This document shows, piece after piece, positions 16,710-25,598 of a stretch of DNA of 64,000 nucleotides. Both the position numbers and the translations under genes were made by a program. Every line of letters begins with the position of its first letter. The first letter of the stretch is position 1. Below the pieces are notes generated by a model that was given only the letters and a program-made list of their open reading frames with translations, was not told the DNA's origin and did not search any database. Source of the stretch: Lachnospiraceae bacterium (lineage in GTDB: Bacteria; Bacillota; Clostridia; Lachnospirales; Lachnospiraceae); the NCBI GenBank assembly GCA_017449765.1, contig JAFTFE010000014.1, positions 1-64,000 of the forward strand, in the 5' to 3' direction.

Positions 16710-18053
16710 ATGTTTTTTAAGAGAAAAATATATGATGAATTAAAAATATGGAAAGAAAAATATGCAGATAAATATGCGGTTTTGCTTGAGGGGGCAAGAC
16801 GAGTCGGCAAGTCGACTATTGCAGAACAGTTTGCTAAAAATGAGTATAGGTCATATATTTTGATTGATTTTTCTAAAACATCAAAGGATATAAAAGATTG
16901 TTTTGATGACATATACAATACCGATTTGTTTTTTTTGAGATTGCAGGCTTTTACAGGTATAGATTTGTATAAAAATGAATCTGTTATTATTTTTGATGAG
17001 GTACAATTATTCCCAAAAGCAAGACAGGCGATAAAGCATTTGGTTGCAGATGGAAGATATCATTTTATTGAAACGGGTTCGTTAATATCAATCAAAAAGA
17101 ATGTCCAAGATATTTTGATTCCATCCGAAGAAATGAAAATTCAAGTACATCCTATGGATTATGAAGAATTTTGCGATGCGGTAGGGAACAGCTATTTAGC
17201 ACTCCAAGCCTTATATAAGACAAATAAAAGCGTTGGGCAGGGTTTAAATAAGAAGCTTATGAGAGACATAAGAATTTATATGGCAGTAGGTGGAATGCCG
17301 CAGGCTGTTGAAGCATATGTTAATGGAGATAATTTCTCCATGATTGACCAGATTAAACGTCAGATTATTAATTTGTATGAGGATGATTTTAAAAAGCTTG
17401 ACGCATCAGGAAGATTGTCAGCTATATATCATTCGATACCTGCGCAATTAGCTAAAGGTGTAAAGAAATTTCGGGTTTCTTCAGCACTTGGTAAAAGAAA
17501 ATCTACAAATGACGAGAAAATGCTTTATGATTTGATTGAATCCAAAACTATATTACCATCATACAATTCAACAGATCCAAGAGTAAGCTTATCTCAGACT
17601 AAGGATTTTAACAGCTATAAATTATATATTGCAGATACAGGTTTGTTCGTGACTTTAATGTTCATTGACAGACCAGTTGCAGAGAATGAAATATATGCAA
17701 AACTTTTATCTGATAAGCTCCCTGCAAATTTGGGTTATTTGTATGAAAACCTTGTGGCACAAATGATAACTGCGACAGGCAGAGAGCTTTTTTATCATAC
17801 ATGGGAAAAGAAGGATAGCACACATTACTATGAAATTGATTTTTTGATTTCATGTGGTGAAAAAATAGCTGCAATAGAGGTTAAGTCATCAGGAATAGGA
17901 AAACACGAGTCCATATCCGTTTTTAGAAAACGGTATTCAAAAGATGTAAAAGAATGTTATATTATCTCTCAAAAGGATATTGATAAGATAGATAATATAC
18001 AATATGTGCCGGTTTATATGACAGCATTCATAGAAAATATAAATATTAAATGA
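16710..18053 (+). CDS. AAA-type ATPase with C-terminal DUF4143 domain
   Basis: 447 residues. Walker A GARRVGKST sits near residue 27 and Walker B VIIFDEVQ near 94. The C-terminal DUF4143-type part ends in a PD-(D/E)xK-like pattern (YEIDFLI then AAIEVKSSG), a fold shared with restriction-type nucleases. ATG 16710 follows TTGGAGGA; the TTG at 16698 would overlap that site. The function of this abundant family is poorly known. Repeats on both sides and broken genes upstream suggest acquired DNA. Confidence 0.85.
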   Translation: MFFKRKIYDELKIWKEKYADKYAVLLEGARRVGKSTIAEQFAKNEYRSYILIDFSKTSKDIKDCFDDIYNTDLFFLRLQAFTGIDLYKNESVIIFDEVQLFPKARQAIKHLVADGRYHFIETGSLISIKKNVQDILIPSEEMKIQVHPMDYEEFCDAVGNSYLALQALYKTNKSVGQGLNKKLMRDIRIYMAVGGMPQAVEAYVNGDNFSMIDQIKRQIINLYEDDFKKLDASGRLSAIYHSIPAQLAKGVKKFRVSSALGKRKSTNDEKMLYDLIESKTILPSYNSTDPRVSLSQTKDFNSYKLYIADTGLFVTLMFIDRPVAENEIYAKLLSDKLPANLGYLYENLVAQMITATGRELFYHTWEKKDSTHYYEIDFLISCGEKIAAIEVKSSGIGKHESISVFRKRYSKDVKECYIISQKDIDKIDNIQYVPVYMTAFIENINIK

Positions 18054-18141
18054 TAGGAATAGAGGATATTCAGGAGTTTAAATAATTATATTTGCCAATG
18101 AATAGATTCTAATGATGTACAGAGGTGTATAAATGGAAGAC

Positions 18142-18183
18142 GCTGAAGAAATATAAAAATGTGTATAATTATCTTGAAGAAAT
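18142..18183 (+). repeat. Diverged copy of the 33-bp repeat downstream of the ATPase
   Basis: CTGAAGAAAT (18143) and TTGAAGAAAT (18174) are joined by a spacer that matches the upstream repeat spacer apart from a 2-nt deletion. The ATPase gene is therefore bracketed by the same repeat. The remaining sequence of 18054-18248 shows only A+T-rich DNA and an SD before the next gene. Confidence 0.55.
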
Positions 18184-18248
18184 GTTTATACAGGTATATT
18201 TTATAGTATATAATGATTTGACACTATAAAAGTATAAGGAGATATGAG

Positions 18249-18734
18249 ATGGATAATAATTTTAATTGGAACAATCAAGACAATAATCAGCAGATATATG
18301 GACAGCAGCAAGGGTATAATCAGCAGACTGTGTACCAGCAGAATATTCTTACCCGTAAGGAGTTTTTAAATCTGCCTCAGATGCAGAGTATAAAGTCTTC
18401 AATATCATCAACTGTTGTAATGATATATGTATGTGTTGCGCTTAATATAGTATTAATTATAGCAGGACTTTCTTCCTTGGTAGCTTTATTTGATGTAGCA
18501 ATTATGCTTGTTTCAGCTATAGGTATACAACGTACTTACAGCAATTTATTTGGTATCATTATGCTTGTATATAGTATTATTAATGTGCTGGTGTTTTTGG
18601 TTGTTGCAGGACGATTGGGTGGATATTTGATTTTGGCAGCAGGAATTCTTGGATTTGTTTCCACGTCAAAGTTTAACAAGGCCTATAACGAATACATTAG
18701 CAGTGGGAAAATACCTAACTATTACATTAAGTAA
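18249..18734 (+). CDS. Small multi-pass membrane protein with a Q/N-rich N-terminus
   Basis: 161 residues. The first 35 are unusually rich in Asn and Gln (NNFNWNNQDNNQQIYGQQQG). Three or four membrane segments follow (VVMIYVCVALNIVLIIAGL; LFDVAIMLVSAIG; LFGIIMLVYSIINVLVFLVV; LILAAGILGFVS). AAGGAGA precedes the ATG. I do not recognise the family. Confidence 0.65.
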   Translation: MDNNFNWNNQDNNQQIYGQQQGYNQQTVYQQNILTRKEFLNLPQMQSIKSSISSTVVMIYVCVALNIVLIIAGLSSLVALFDVAIMLVSAIGIQRTYSNLFGIIMLVYSIINVLVFLVVAGRLGGYLILAAGILGFVSTSKFNKAYNEYISSGKIPNYYIK

Positions 18735-18890
18735 GAAACAGTAAACTTATATGAATAATATTCATAATAACAACAATAATATACCTAAAGTGCAATATTG
18801 AGGTACCTTACAAGCCTTATACTTACTTTACTTACATATTTTTAATTTGTATAATTTTTATTATCTTTAAAATATGTGAGTGGAGAAAAG

Positions 18891-19283
18891 ATGGCTAACA
18901 AGGTTGATCCTTCAAAGAAGAAACAAATTGCATACAGAGTTCAGAACTACAGAATGAATAATTCGCTTCTGCAAAAGGAAGTAGCATCAAGCTTGGATAT
19001 GTCTTTGTCAGGATTAAAGAAGATTGAGACAGGTCAGACAAATGTTACTGTACCATATCTTATGAAGATGCATGAGGAATATGGAATGTCTGCTGATTAT
19101 GCGCTGTTTGGAGAGACTAAGGGTGTAGATGACATTCTGGATTCGGTAAGTTGTCTGGATTATAAGGACAAGCTGCTGTTGTTCGTCAGATTGTTTGCGT
19201 ATATGTCAGAGATAAATGACGATGCTACGAAGTCTTTAACAAAGGAAGAACTAATTAAATTGATAGAGAATGCTCTTAAATAA
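18891..19283 (+). CDS. XRE-family transcriptional regulator
   Basis: 130 residues. An N-terminal helix-turn-helix (LLQKEVASSLDMSLSGLKKI, residues ~22-41) is followed by a domain with MSADYALFGE and a C-terminal helical part. ATG 18891 is used, with TGGAG (18881-18885) upstream; the GTG at 18876 is less likely. Targets are unknown; it is flanked by independent transcription units. Confidence 0.82.
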   Translation: MANKVDPSKKKQIAYRVQNYRMNNSLLQKEVASSLDMSLSGLKKIETGQTNVTVPYLMKMHEEYGMSADYALFGETKGVDDILDSVSCLDYKDKLLLFVRLFAYMSEINDDATKSLTKEELIKLIENALK

Positions 19284-19375
19284 CATAGTTATTAAAAACT
19301 ATGTAGTCATGCATAAGCCATGAAAATCTCTTTTTTTAAATAAAATAAATTCTAAAACTATTTATAGATAATATT

Positions 19376-19401
19376 AAGAAAGCGGATGCTTTCTTTTTTT
19401 T
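19376..19401 (+). terminator. Terminator downstream of the XRE regulator
   Basis: AAGAAAGC (19376-19383), loop GGAT, GCTTTCTT (19388-19395), then a T run. Confidence 0.85.
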
Positions 19402-19410
19402 GTCAAAATT

Positions 19411-19477
19411 CATTTCGCCACATCTTTTTTGCAATTCACCACAAATTTCCAAAATAAAAATTTAACAATGATATATT
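19411..19477 (+). promoter_or_regulatory. LytTR-type promoter: two direct repeats 21 bp apart plus a -10
   Basis: CATTTCGCCAC (19411) and CAATTCACCAC (19432) start exactly 21 bp apart, and TATATT (19472-19477) lies 40 bp from the start of the second. There is no -35. The promoter at 34208 has the same plan (21 bp, 41 bp) and almost the same repeats. Paired sites two helical turns apart are typical of LytTR response regulators such as AgrA and ComE, and LytTR genes lie next to both promoters. Confidence 0.72.
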
Positions 19478-19552
19478 AGCATAAACAAAAACACAGGAAT
19501 TATCAGGACAAATAATGAGTGCAGTATAAACGATAAAAGAGGAGAAACGGAT

Positions 19553-20609
19553 ATGCTAAGAAAAAAGAAAATGAAAAGCTGTATAGGATTACTGCTTGCA
19601 ACGGTTATGGCATTTGGTTTGTGTGGCTGCGGAATCATTAAAAAGGAAGTAAAAGATGAAGCCACAGTAAACGATGCGGGCGGTACTGAAAATGACTTAA
19701 AGGACAGTGAGAAAAAGGCATCCGAGGAGATTAGACCGCAGGATGATTTTTATGGCTATGTGAATAAGGACACTTTGATTAATCTTGACCTTCATTATGG
19801 AGAGGCTTACGGTGGGCCGGCAGCGGACATTATGAATGATGTTAATGCAGAGATAATAAGTCTTATCAGTGACATAGCAACTTCAAATAAAAGCTATGAG
19901 CCGGGTACCAATGAACAGCTCGTTAAGGATGCATATATCCAGTATCTCAATCAGGAGGATATAGGTAGTCTTGGTGCAGAGCATTTTAATGAGAGACTTA
20001 AGGAGATAAATGAGGCAAAAGATACAGACGAGCTTCTTAATATAATCGGTGAGATTGCAAAAGAGGAAGGACAGATTCTTTATTTTGATATCATGATTGA
20101 GAGAAACTTCTTCGAATCAGAAAAAAACGCCCTTTATATAGATCAAAAGGATTCGATTTTCAACATAGCTCTAAAGGATATATATGAGAGTGATGAGGAA
20201 AGACAGATGCTTCGTTCATATGTGCTTGATGCGCTTTTGGCTTGCGGAGAGGAGCTTGATGAGGCAGGAAGGAAAGCTGATGATTTTGTGTATTTTGCGA
20301 TTGATGTGGCAGGTAAGACAGATTATCAGATTATGGATGCAGAAAATCCTTATGCTTCATTTACATTTTATGAAGAGGATGCTTTTGATGAGATACTGAA
20401 AAATGTCGGTTCGGATAATTTTGAAAAAACCATGGGCATTAAAGATAATACGTACGGAGGCTGGTATGTAAGAGATAAGGAACAGCTTGCCATGCTTGCC
20501 GATTCATTTAACAATGATAATCTTGAATGTCTCAAGACCTATCTTATCTGTGATCTGATGAACAGATACAATTATTTTTTGACGGACGAGTATGAGTTTT
20601 TAAAGCTTT
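19553..20609 (+). pseudogene. M13-family metallopeptidase lipoprotein, truncated
   Basis: N-terminal half of a PepO/neprilysin-type peptidase: a lipoprotein signal (LCGC lipobox near residue 25), RPQDDFYGYVN, and the helical M13 N-terminal domain through LTDEYEFLKLYG. The family is about 650 residues with a zinc HExxH motif; here the frame leaves the family at about residue 353 and stops at 20644 with no HExxH. At 20610 the sequence becomes the middle of a LytTR response regulator in another frame. AGGAGAAA precedes the ATG. The LytTR-type promoter just upstream suggests regulation by a LytTR system. An inactive product is expected. Confidence 0.8.
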
Positions 20610-21227
20610 ATGGAATATGCGGATGGAGAAGAATTACTGTCTGATATAAAAAAGGGTGTAAGACCGGAGGCTCTCTTTCTTGATATCGAGATGCCTGTGC
20701 TTGACGGAATGAGTACTGCGGTAAAATTGCGTGAGCTTGATATCGATATACCTGTTATATTTCTTACCAGTCATACGGAGATGGCCATGGACGGTTATGA
20801 GGTATCTGCTTTTAGATTCCTTGGCAAGCCGGTGGATGAGGATAAGTTAAATAAAACCCTTTTGGATTTGAAGGAAAAACTCGTCGGAGGAAAACATATC
20901 GTAATCAGATATGAAGGTGAGGATGTGGTTATTTCGGTGGATGATATAGTATATATAGAGGCACAAAATAATTCCATAAGAATTGTACTTTCAAAAAGAG
21001 AATATATCATTCGCGGCAAGCTTGCCGACATGGAAAAAAAGCTTTCCCTGATAACAGATTCCTTTTACAGAATACACAGAGGCTATGTAGTAAATTTAAG
21101 ACATGTAAAAAAGCATCACGGTAATGAGGTTATTGTTTCAAAGGATATCTCTTTACCACTTAGCAGAAGCAGTATGGCTGATTTTAAGATAAAACTTTTG
21201 GAATATGTAAGAAACAGTGCGAGATAG
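20610..21227 (+). pseudogene. LytTR response regulator lacking its N-terminus
   Basis: 205 residues starting at MEYADGEELL, which corresponds to about residue 45 of intact relatives. The first strand, the acidic pair and helix 1 are missing, while the phospho-acceptor motif FLDIEMP (near residue 26), the switch region (VIFLTSH, K in LGKPV) and the complete LytTR DNA-binding domain (IVYIEAQNNSIRI, FYRIHRGYVVNL) remain. The ATG has no ribosome binding site and an in-frame TAA lies at 20601. If expressed it might bind DNA without phospho-control; more likely it is a deletion product. It overlaps the kinase gene. Confidence 0.8.
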
Positions 21228-21237
21228 GATTAGAAAA

Positions 21238-22617
21238 ATGTTGCAGATAATTTATGATTTGGTTTATTGCCTTATCGAAGGAACATCATATACACTTTCA
21301 GCCTGGCTGCTTATAACAGGCTTCTTTGGTTATCCGTTAAAAAAAGTATCACACAGAAAAAATATGCTGATTACGGTTATTAGTATATATGCGATACTAA
21401 GTACAGTGCTTTGGGTTGTGACGGATAAGCAGCCTTTTGAAACAACGATAAGCGGAGTACTGGTTTTGTTCTTACTTATTTATTTTATCACGCAGCTTTT
21501 ATGTAAAAAGCTAAAGGCTTTTTTTATTACGATTACTGCCTTTGAAGTTATAACTATTCTTTTAAGTATTTTAGATTCATTTGATACTATGATTGAGGAA
21601 AGCATAAATGCTCCGGAATATATGACAAAGGTTACGATGATATTATTGACCTTGTTTTTAATTCTTATAGTATGGAGTTTATCTTTTCTTTCGAGCAAAA
21701 GAAGAAAAGGACCGATGGCTTTTTCTCTGGTTGTGGCAGTTTTTCTGGTGTTTCTTTTGATAGATAATATTATCTTTTCGGTTCTTAAGATAGACAGATA
21801 TTCCGATACGGAACCCTTGATTTCCCTTAGGTTTGTATATAGCGGGGATATGGGCGGCAGGACATACAGTATTATTATGCTTGCCATAACTGTAATCATT
21901 TTGCTTATCTCTATACTGCTTATCATAAAGGAATCTGAATCGATGTATTTTCGTGACAAAAATACCGTAAATGAGTACTATATCGAAGCCCAGAAGGAAC
22001 ACTATGAGGGACTTATAGCTTCCAATCGTGAGATAAGAAAAATAAGACATGATTTGAAAAATCATACCTACTGTCTGCAGGAGTTATATAAAAAAGAACG
22101 TTTTGATGAACTGGGAAAATATATCGAGGACATGGCGAAGCTGGTTGAGCAGGCAGACACAAGTGTGCATGCGGGTGACGAGATAGCGGATGCGATATGT
22201 TCGGAAAAGAAGAATAAGGCATCAGAAAAGGATATAACACTTACGGTTGACGGCAAGCTTTCGGGCGTTAAGCTTTCGGCACTTGATACCTGTACCATCC
22301 TCGCCAACATACTTGATAATGCAATAGAGGCAGTGGAAAAGCTTGATGAAGATAAAAAACATATTGAACTGACATTTAAAAGAAATGAAAACTATATGAT
22401 AATCACTGAGACAAATCCGACGCTCCACGAACCGGACATAAGAGACAATAATATTATCACAACCAAAAAGGACAGGTCAAATCACGGTTTCGGATTGATT
22501 AATATAAGAGAGTCTGTGGAAAAATACGGTGGTGAATGCTTTCTGTCGGCTCATATGGATGAGAAACTTGAAGTATATATTTTTAAGATGGAGATAATTC
22601 TTCCTGTAAACGCATAA
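21238..22617 (+). CDS. GHKL-type (AgrC-like) sensor histidine kinase
   Basis: About 459 residues: six or so N-terminal membrane segments, a dimerisation helix with phospho-acceptor His in IRKIRHDLKNH, then a GHKL ATPase with N-box NILDNAIEAVEK and G-box NHGFGLINIRE. ATG 21238 follows GATAGGAT; a GTG at 21217 overlapping the regulator is an alternative start. The cognate LytTR regulator upstream is truncated, so this kinase may be orphaned or may signal to the intact regulator at 31953. Confidence 0.85.
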   Translation: MLQIIYDLVYCLIEGTSYTLSAWLLITGFFGYPLKKVSHRKNMLITVISIYAILSTVLWVVTDKQPFETTISGVLVLFLLIYFITQLLCKKLKAFFITITAFEVITILLSILDSFDTMIEESINAPEYMTKVTMILLTLFLILIVWSLSFLSSKRRKGPMAFSLVVAVFLVFLLIDNIIFSVLKIDRYSDTEPLISLRFVYSGDMGGRTYSIIMLAITVIILLISILLIIKESESMYFRDKNTVNEYYIEAQKEHYEGLIASNREIRKIRHDLKNHTYCLQELYKKERFDELGKYIEDMAKLVEQADTSVHAGDEIADAICSEKKNKASEKDITLTVDGKLSGVKLSALDTCTILANILDNAIEAVEKLDEDKKHIELTFKRNENYMIITETNPTLHEPDIRDNNIITTKKDRSNHGFGLINIRESVEKYGGECFLSAHMDEKLEVYIFKMEIILPVNA

Positions 22618-22650
22618 AAAAGATGTACACTGTAGAAGGTACATCTTTTT
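22616..22650 (+). terminator. Terminator of the GHKL kinase gene
   Basis: AAAAAGATGTAC (22617-22628) and GTACATCTTTTT (22639-22650) form a stem with A and T flanks; it may also serve the convergent hybrid kinase gene. Confidence 0.85.
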
Positions 22651-22680
22651 GCTGATATGTATATGAGTAAGTTATGATAA

Positions 22681-25392
22681 TTATTTAATTAATTTTTCCC
22701 ACTCATCAAGTATTTCATTACAGGTGTCAAAATCCAAATCCTCACATGCGGTTTTGAGATTGGCAGCATATTCTGCCTGTTCGTCTGCCAGTTGATATTC
22801 TGATATAGTATCACATATGCTTTCCATCTCATCGGAATCAAGACTGTCAATAGCTTCTCTGAGCTGTTCAAACAGTCTCTTTAATTCATCATAATCAACA
22901 GTCTTTTTTTCAACATTTTCGGTGCTCTTATCTTCTTCAAAAAAAGGAGCAATAATTGTATCATATTCAAGATATTTTTTGAGGACTGCGTCATTATTGG
23001 CACGTATGTATTCTATATCATTTTCTTTGCCTGCTTTTTCCAATTTGGCAGCCATATTGGATAACTCTATCGCACCTATCTGTCTTGAGGAACTCTTCAA
23101 TGCATGAACTTCAATAGTATATAAATTCCAGTCTTCTGTATCGAAGTGTTCCTGTATGGATTTGGCTTTTGACGGAATCATTCGATGATATTCCTTTAAG
23201 ACATTCCAATATATCTTCTCATTTCCGAGCATACGTATTGCTTCTGCTATCTCTAAATCACCTATAACAATTTCTTTTGAAGCTTCTTTGTCGGTTGATT
23301 TTCCTGCGGTATCTTCATCGGACAGCTTTTGGATTTTCTCCGGTGGAAGCCATTTTTTAACAGTTTTTATTAGAGTACGTACTTCGATTGGTTTTGCAAT
23401 AAAGTCATTCATGCCTGCTTCAAGGAACATATCTTTTGCATTGCCGACAGCATTTGCGGTTAGAGCAATAATTGGAATATCATTGTATTCAGGAAAATTA
23501 TTCCTGATTTCCTGTGTAGTCATTATTCCGTCCATCTCCGGCATCATATGATCCATAAAAATAAGGTCGAATTTGGATTCTTGAATACGCTTTATGGCTT
23601 CCATACCGCTTGTTGCTGATATTGTATTTAGTTTAAGCGGTTCTAATAACCCTTCTGCAACAGTGAGGTTGACGATATTATCATCAACTATCAAAACATT
23701 TGCATCCGGAGCAATAAAATCTGAGTCGTCCTCATGCTTTGAAATATGTGTAAAAACAACCTTTTCTTTGTTAAAAATCATGGATAAATTCATTGAAGAT
23801 AAAGGCTTTTTTACTATCATAAGATTTGGAAGGTTAATCTTGGCGTCCTGAACAAAATCTGATATGAGGGCAGCGTGAATTTCCGGATGATTTTCTATAA
23901 AATCCTTTCTTTCATCTGTCAGCATATCATGGTCTAAGAAAAGGAAAAATTCCTTATCCGGAAATAGTCTGGATAATGACTTATAGCTTTGAGATATGTC
24001 AGCATCTTTGCTGAGTTTATATGCTTGTATTCCAAGTCTTTCCGTATCATAAGCAAAGAAATTCGCCATACGATCATTCTTAAATATGCTGATGGCACAT
24101 TTTTTATCGTTATCTATTACATTCATTGCGGGTGTAAAATCTGCTATATCCTGAGGAATGCTGAAAGAGAATATTGAGCCTTTTCCGTATTCACTTTCTA
24201 CGTTGAGCGTACCGTTCATCAGGTTGATAAGTCTTTGTGTGATGGCAAGGCCAAGACCGGTACCTTCTACGTTTCGGTTGCGCGTACTGTCAACCTGTGA
24301 GAAGGATTCAAATATTGCATGAAGGTTTTCCTCTTTAATTCCTATACCTGTATCAATTACTGATACTGTCAGTTCTCCTTTTGTATTGGTAAAACGTTCA
24401 AAATCAACTACAATCCGAATTTCACCTGAATGTGTGAACTTGGCGGCGTTATTTGCCAGATTAATAAGTATTTGTCGAATACGTATGTTATCTCCGTATA
24501 AAAGTACGGGTAGATCAGGGGTAATGTCAAGGAATAGCTCAACATCTTTGTCCACCAGTCTTGTCTGTATAATATTTATAACATCATTAAATAATGACAT
24601 AGAATCGTATTCAATAGGCTGAATGTCAAGCTTGCCGGATTCTATCTTTGAGAAGTCCAGTATGTCATTAATAATAGTAAGCAAAGCTCGACCTGAAGAT
24701 TTTATCTGGTTGATGTAATCACGTGCGTTGTCAGAAAGCTCCTCACGCAGTGCCATCTCGGACATACCGATTATCGCATTCATTGGTGTACGAATTTCAT
24801 GACTCATATTTGCAAGAAAGTCAGTCTTCATCTTAGCTGCATGTTCAATTTCGGCGTTAGCTATGAGGGCTTGGTGCTTACCCATAGCCATATCTGATAG
24901 TACAGAGGCGATAGTAAATAAGAAATCTGTAGCGTTATCTATCTTTTCTTTTGGAATAATCTGAACCTTCTCAATGGCTGCCCAATATTCATCAAAATCA
25001 ACACCGATTTCCTCTGCAACTTTTCTTATTTTTTCCGGATCGGGTTTTTCTGTCAAGACCTGTCCGCCGATAAAACTTCCTACCATTTTTCCATCGGCTA
25101 TGATTGGCGCTGCAAAATCTATCAAGCCTGAATGACAGAAATACGAGGTTGGATGTCCACTCTCCTGTGTCATAACTGCACCATAGCGGTCACATTCCTC
25201 ACAGCGTGCACAACCGACTTTGGATTGACGGGTGTATTTCATACAGTATTCCGTGAAGTTGGAACCCTCAGTTACGGGCAGACCGGTTGAATCAGTAGTA
25301 AGTGCAGCCATTCCTACCATATTTGAAAATGCATCCTGGATTTTTTGAAGCGTGGACTGATCAATCAAGTCCGTCAAATATAATGATGACAT
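22681..25392 (-). CDS. PocR-domain hybrid histidine kinase with receiver and HPt domains
   Basis: 903 residues. Order: PocR sensor domain (LIDQSTLQKIQDAFSNMVG, Cys-rich GCARCEECDRYG), HisKA with MSHEIRTPMNAI near residue 200, HATPase (GTGLGLAIT), a degenerate receiver-like segment, an intact receiver (VLIVDDN near 567, FMDHMMPEMDG) and an HPt domain with HALKSSSRQIGAIEL near 765. It is soluble with no membrane segment. Start ATG 25392 follows GGGAGGG; the frame is open further upstream but those residues are not domain-like. PocR domains bind small hydrocarbon-type ligands; the ligand here is unknown. Confidence 0.9.
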   Translation of the reverse strand: MSSLYLTDLIDQSTLQKIQDAFSNMVGMAALTTDSTGLPVTEGSNFTEYCMKYTRQSKVGCARCEECDRYGAVMTQESGHPTSYFCHSGLIDFAAPIIADGKMVGSFIGGQVLTEKPDPEKIRKVAEEIGVDFDEYWAAIEKVQIIPKEKIDNATDFLFTIASVLSDMAMGKHQALIANAEIEHAAKMKTDFLANMSHEIRTPMNAIIGMSEMALREELSDNARDYINQIKSSGRALLTIINDILDFSKIESGKLDIQPIEYDSMSLFNDVINIIQTRLVDKDVELFLDITPDLPVLLYGDNIRIRQILINLANNAAKFTHSGEIRIVVDFERFTNTKGELTVSVIDTGIGIKEENLHAIFESFSQVDSTRNRNVEGTGLGLAITQRLINLMNGTLNVESEYGKGSIFSFSIPQDIADFTPAMNVIDNDKKCAISIFKNDRMANFFAYDTERLGIQAYKLSKDADISQSYKSLSRLFPDKEFFLFLDHDMLTDERKDFIENHPEIHAALISDFVQDAKINLPNLMIVKKPLSSMNLSMIFNKEKVVFTHISKHEDDSDFIAPDANVLIVDDNIVNLTVAEGLLEPLKLNTISATSGMEAIKRIQESKFDLIFMDHMMPEMDGIMTTQEIRNNFPEYNDIPIIALTANAVGNAKDMFLEAGMNDFIAKPIEVRTLIKTVKKWLPPEKIQKLSDEDTAGKSTDKEASKEIVIGDLEIAEAIRMLGNEKIYWNVLKEYHRMIPSKAKSIQEHFDTEDWNLYTIEVHALKSSSRQIGAIELSNMAAKLEKAGKENDIEYIRANNDAVLKKYLEYDTIIAPFFEEDKSTENVEKKTVDYDELKRLFEQLREAIDSLDSDEMESICDTISEYQLADEQAEYAANLKTACEDLDFDTCNEILDEWEKLIK

Positions 25393-25459
25393 AGTAACCC
25401 TCCCGTTTAATAATCTAATTATACTCTTTACTCGCATATAATTGCAACCTAAAGTTTTC

Positions 25460-25492
25460 GCCCCTATCCCCCGTCCCCGGGGCAATTTTTTT
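25460..25492 (+). terminator. GC-rich hairpin followed by a T run
   Basis: GCCCC (25460-25464) pairs with GGGGC (25479-25483), followed by AATTTTTTT. It stands out against A+T-rich surroundings and would insulate the amylase promoter. No plus-strand gene upstream needs it, so its role is uncertain. Confidence 0.4.
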
Positions 25493-25509
25493 AAAGTTTA
25501 AATAATCGG

Positions 25510-25538
25510 TTTACTCTTAGTTAAATTTTTGTTATAAT
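25510..25538 (+). promoter_or_regulatory. Predicted promoter of the alpha-amylase gene
   Basis: TTTACT (25510-25515), 17-nt spacer, TATAAT (25533-25538), 60 bp before the ATG. Confidence 0.55.
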
Positions 25539-25598
25539 TACTTCATAGTTTTAAAGTGCGAAAAGAAAAACATTTCATACATTTGGAGGAGAATAAAA

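Noticed and set aside
20610..20612. Treating the LytTR ORF as a complete regulator with a natural short receiver
   Set aside because: It lacks the first strand and acidic pair, has no ribosome binding site and follows directly on a truncated M13 gene.
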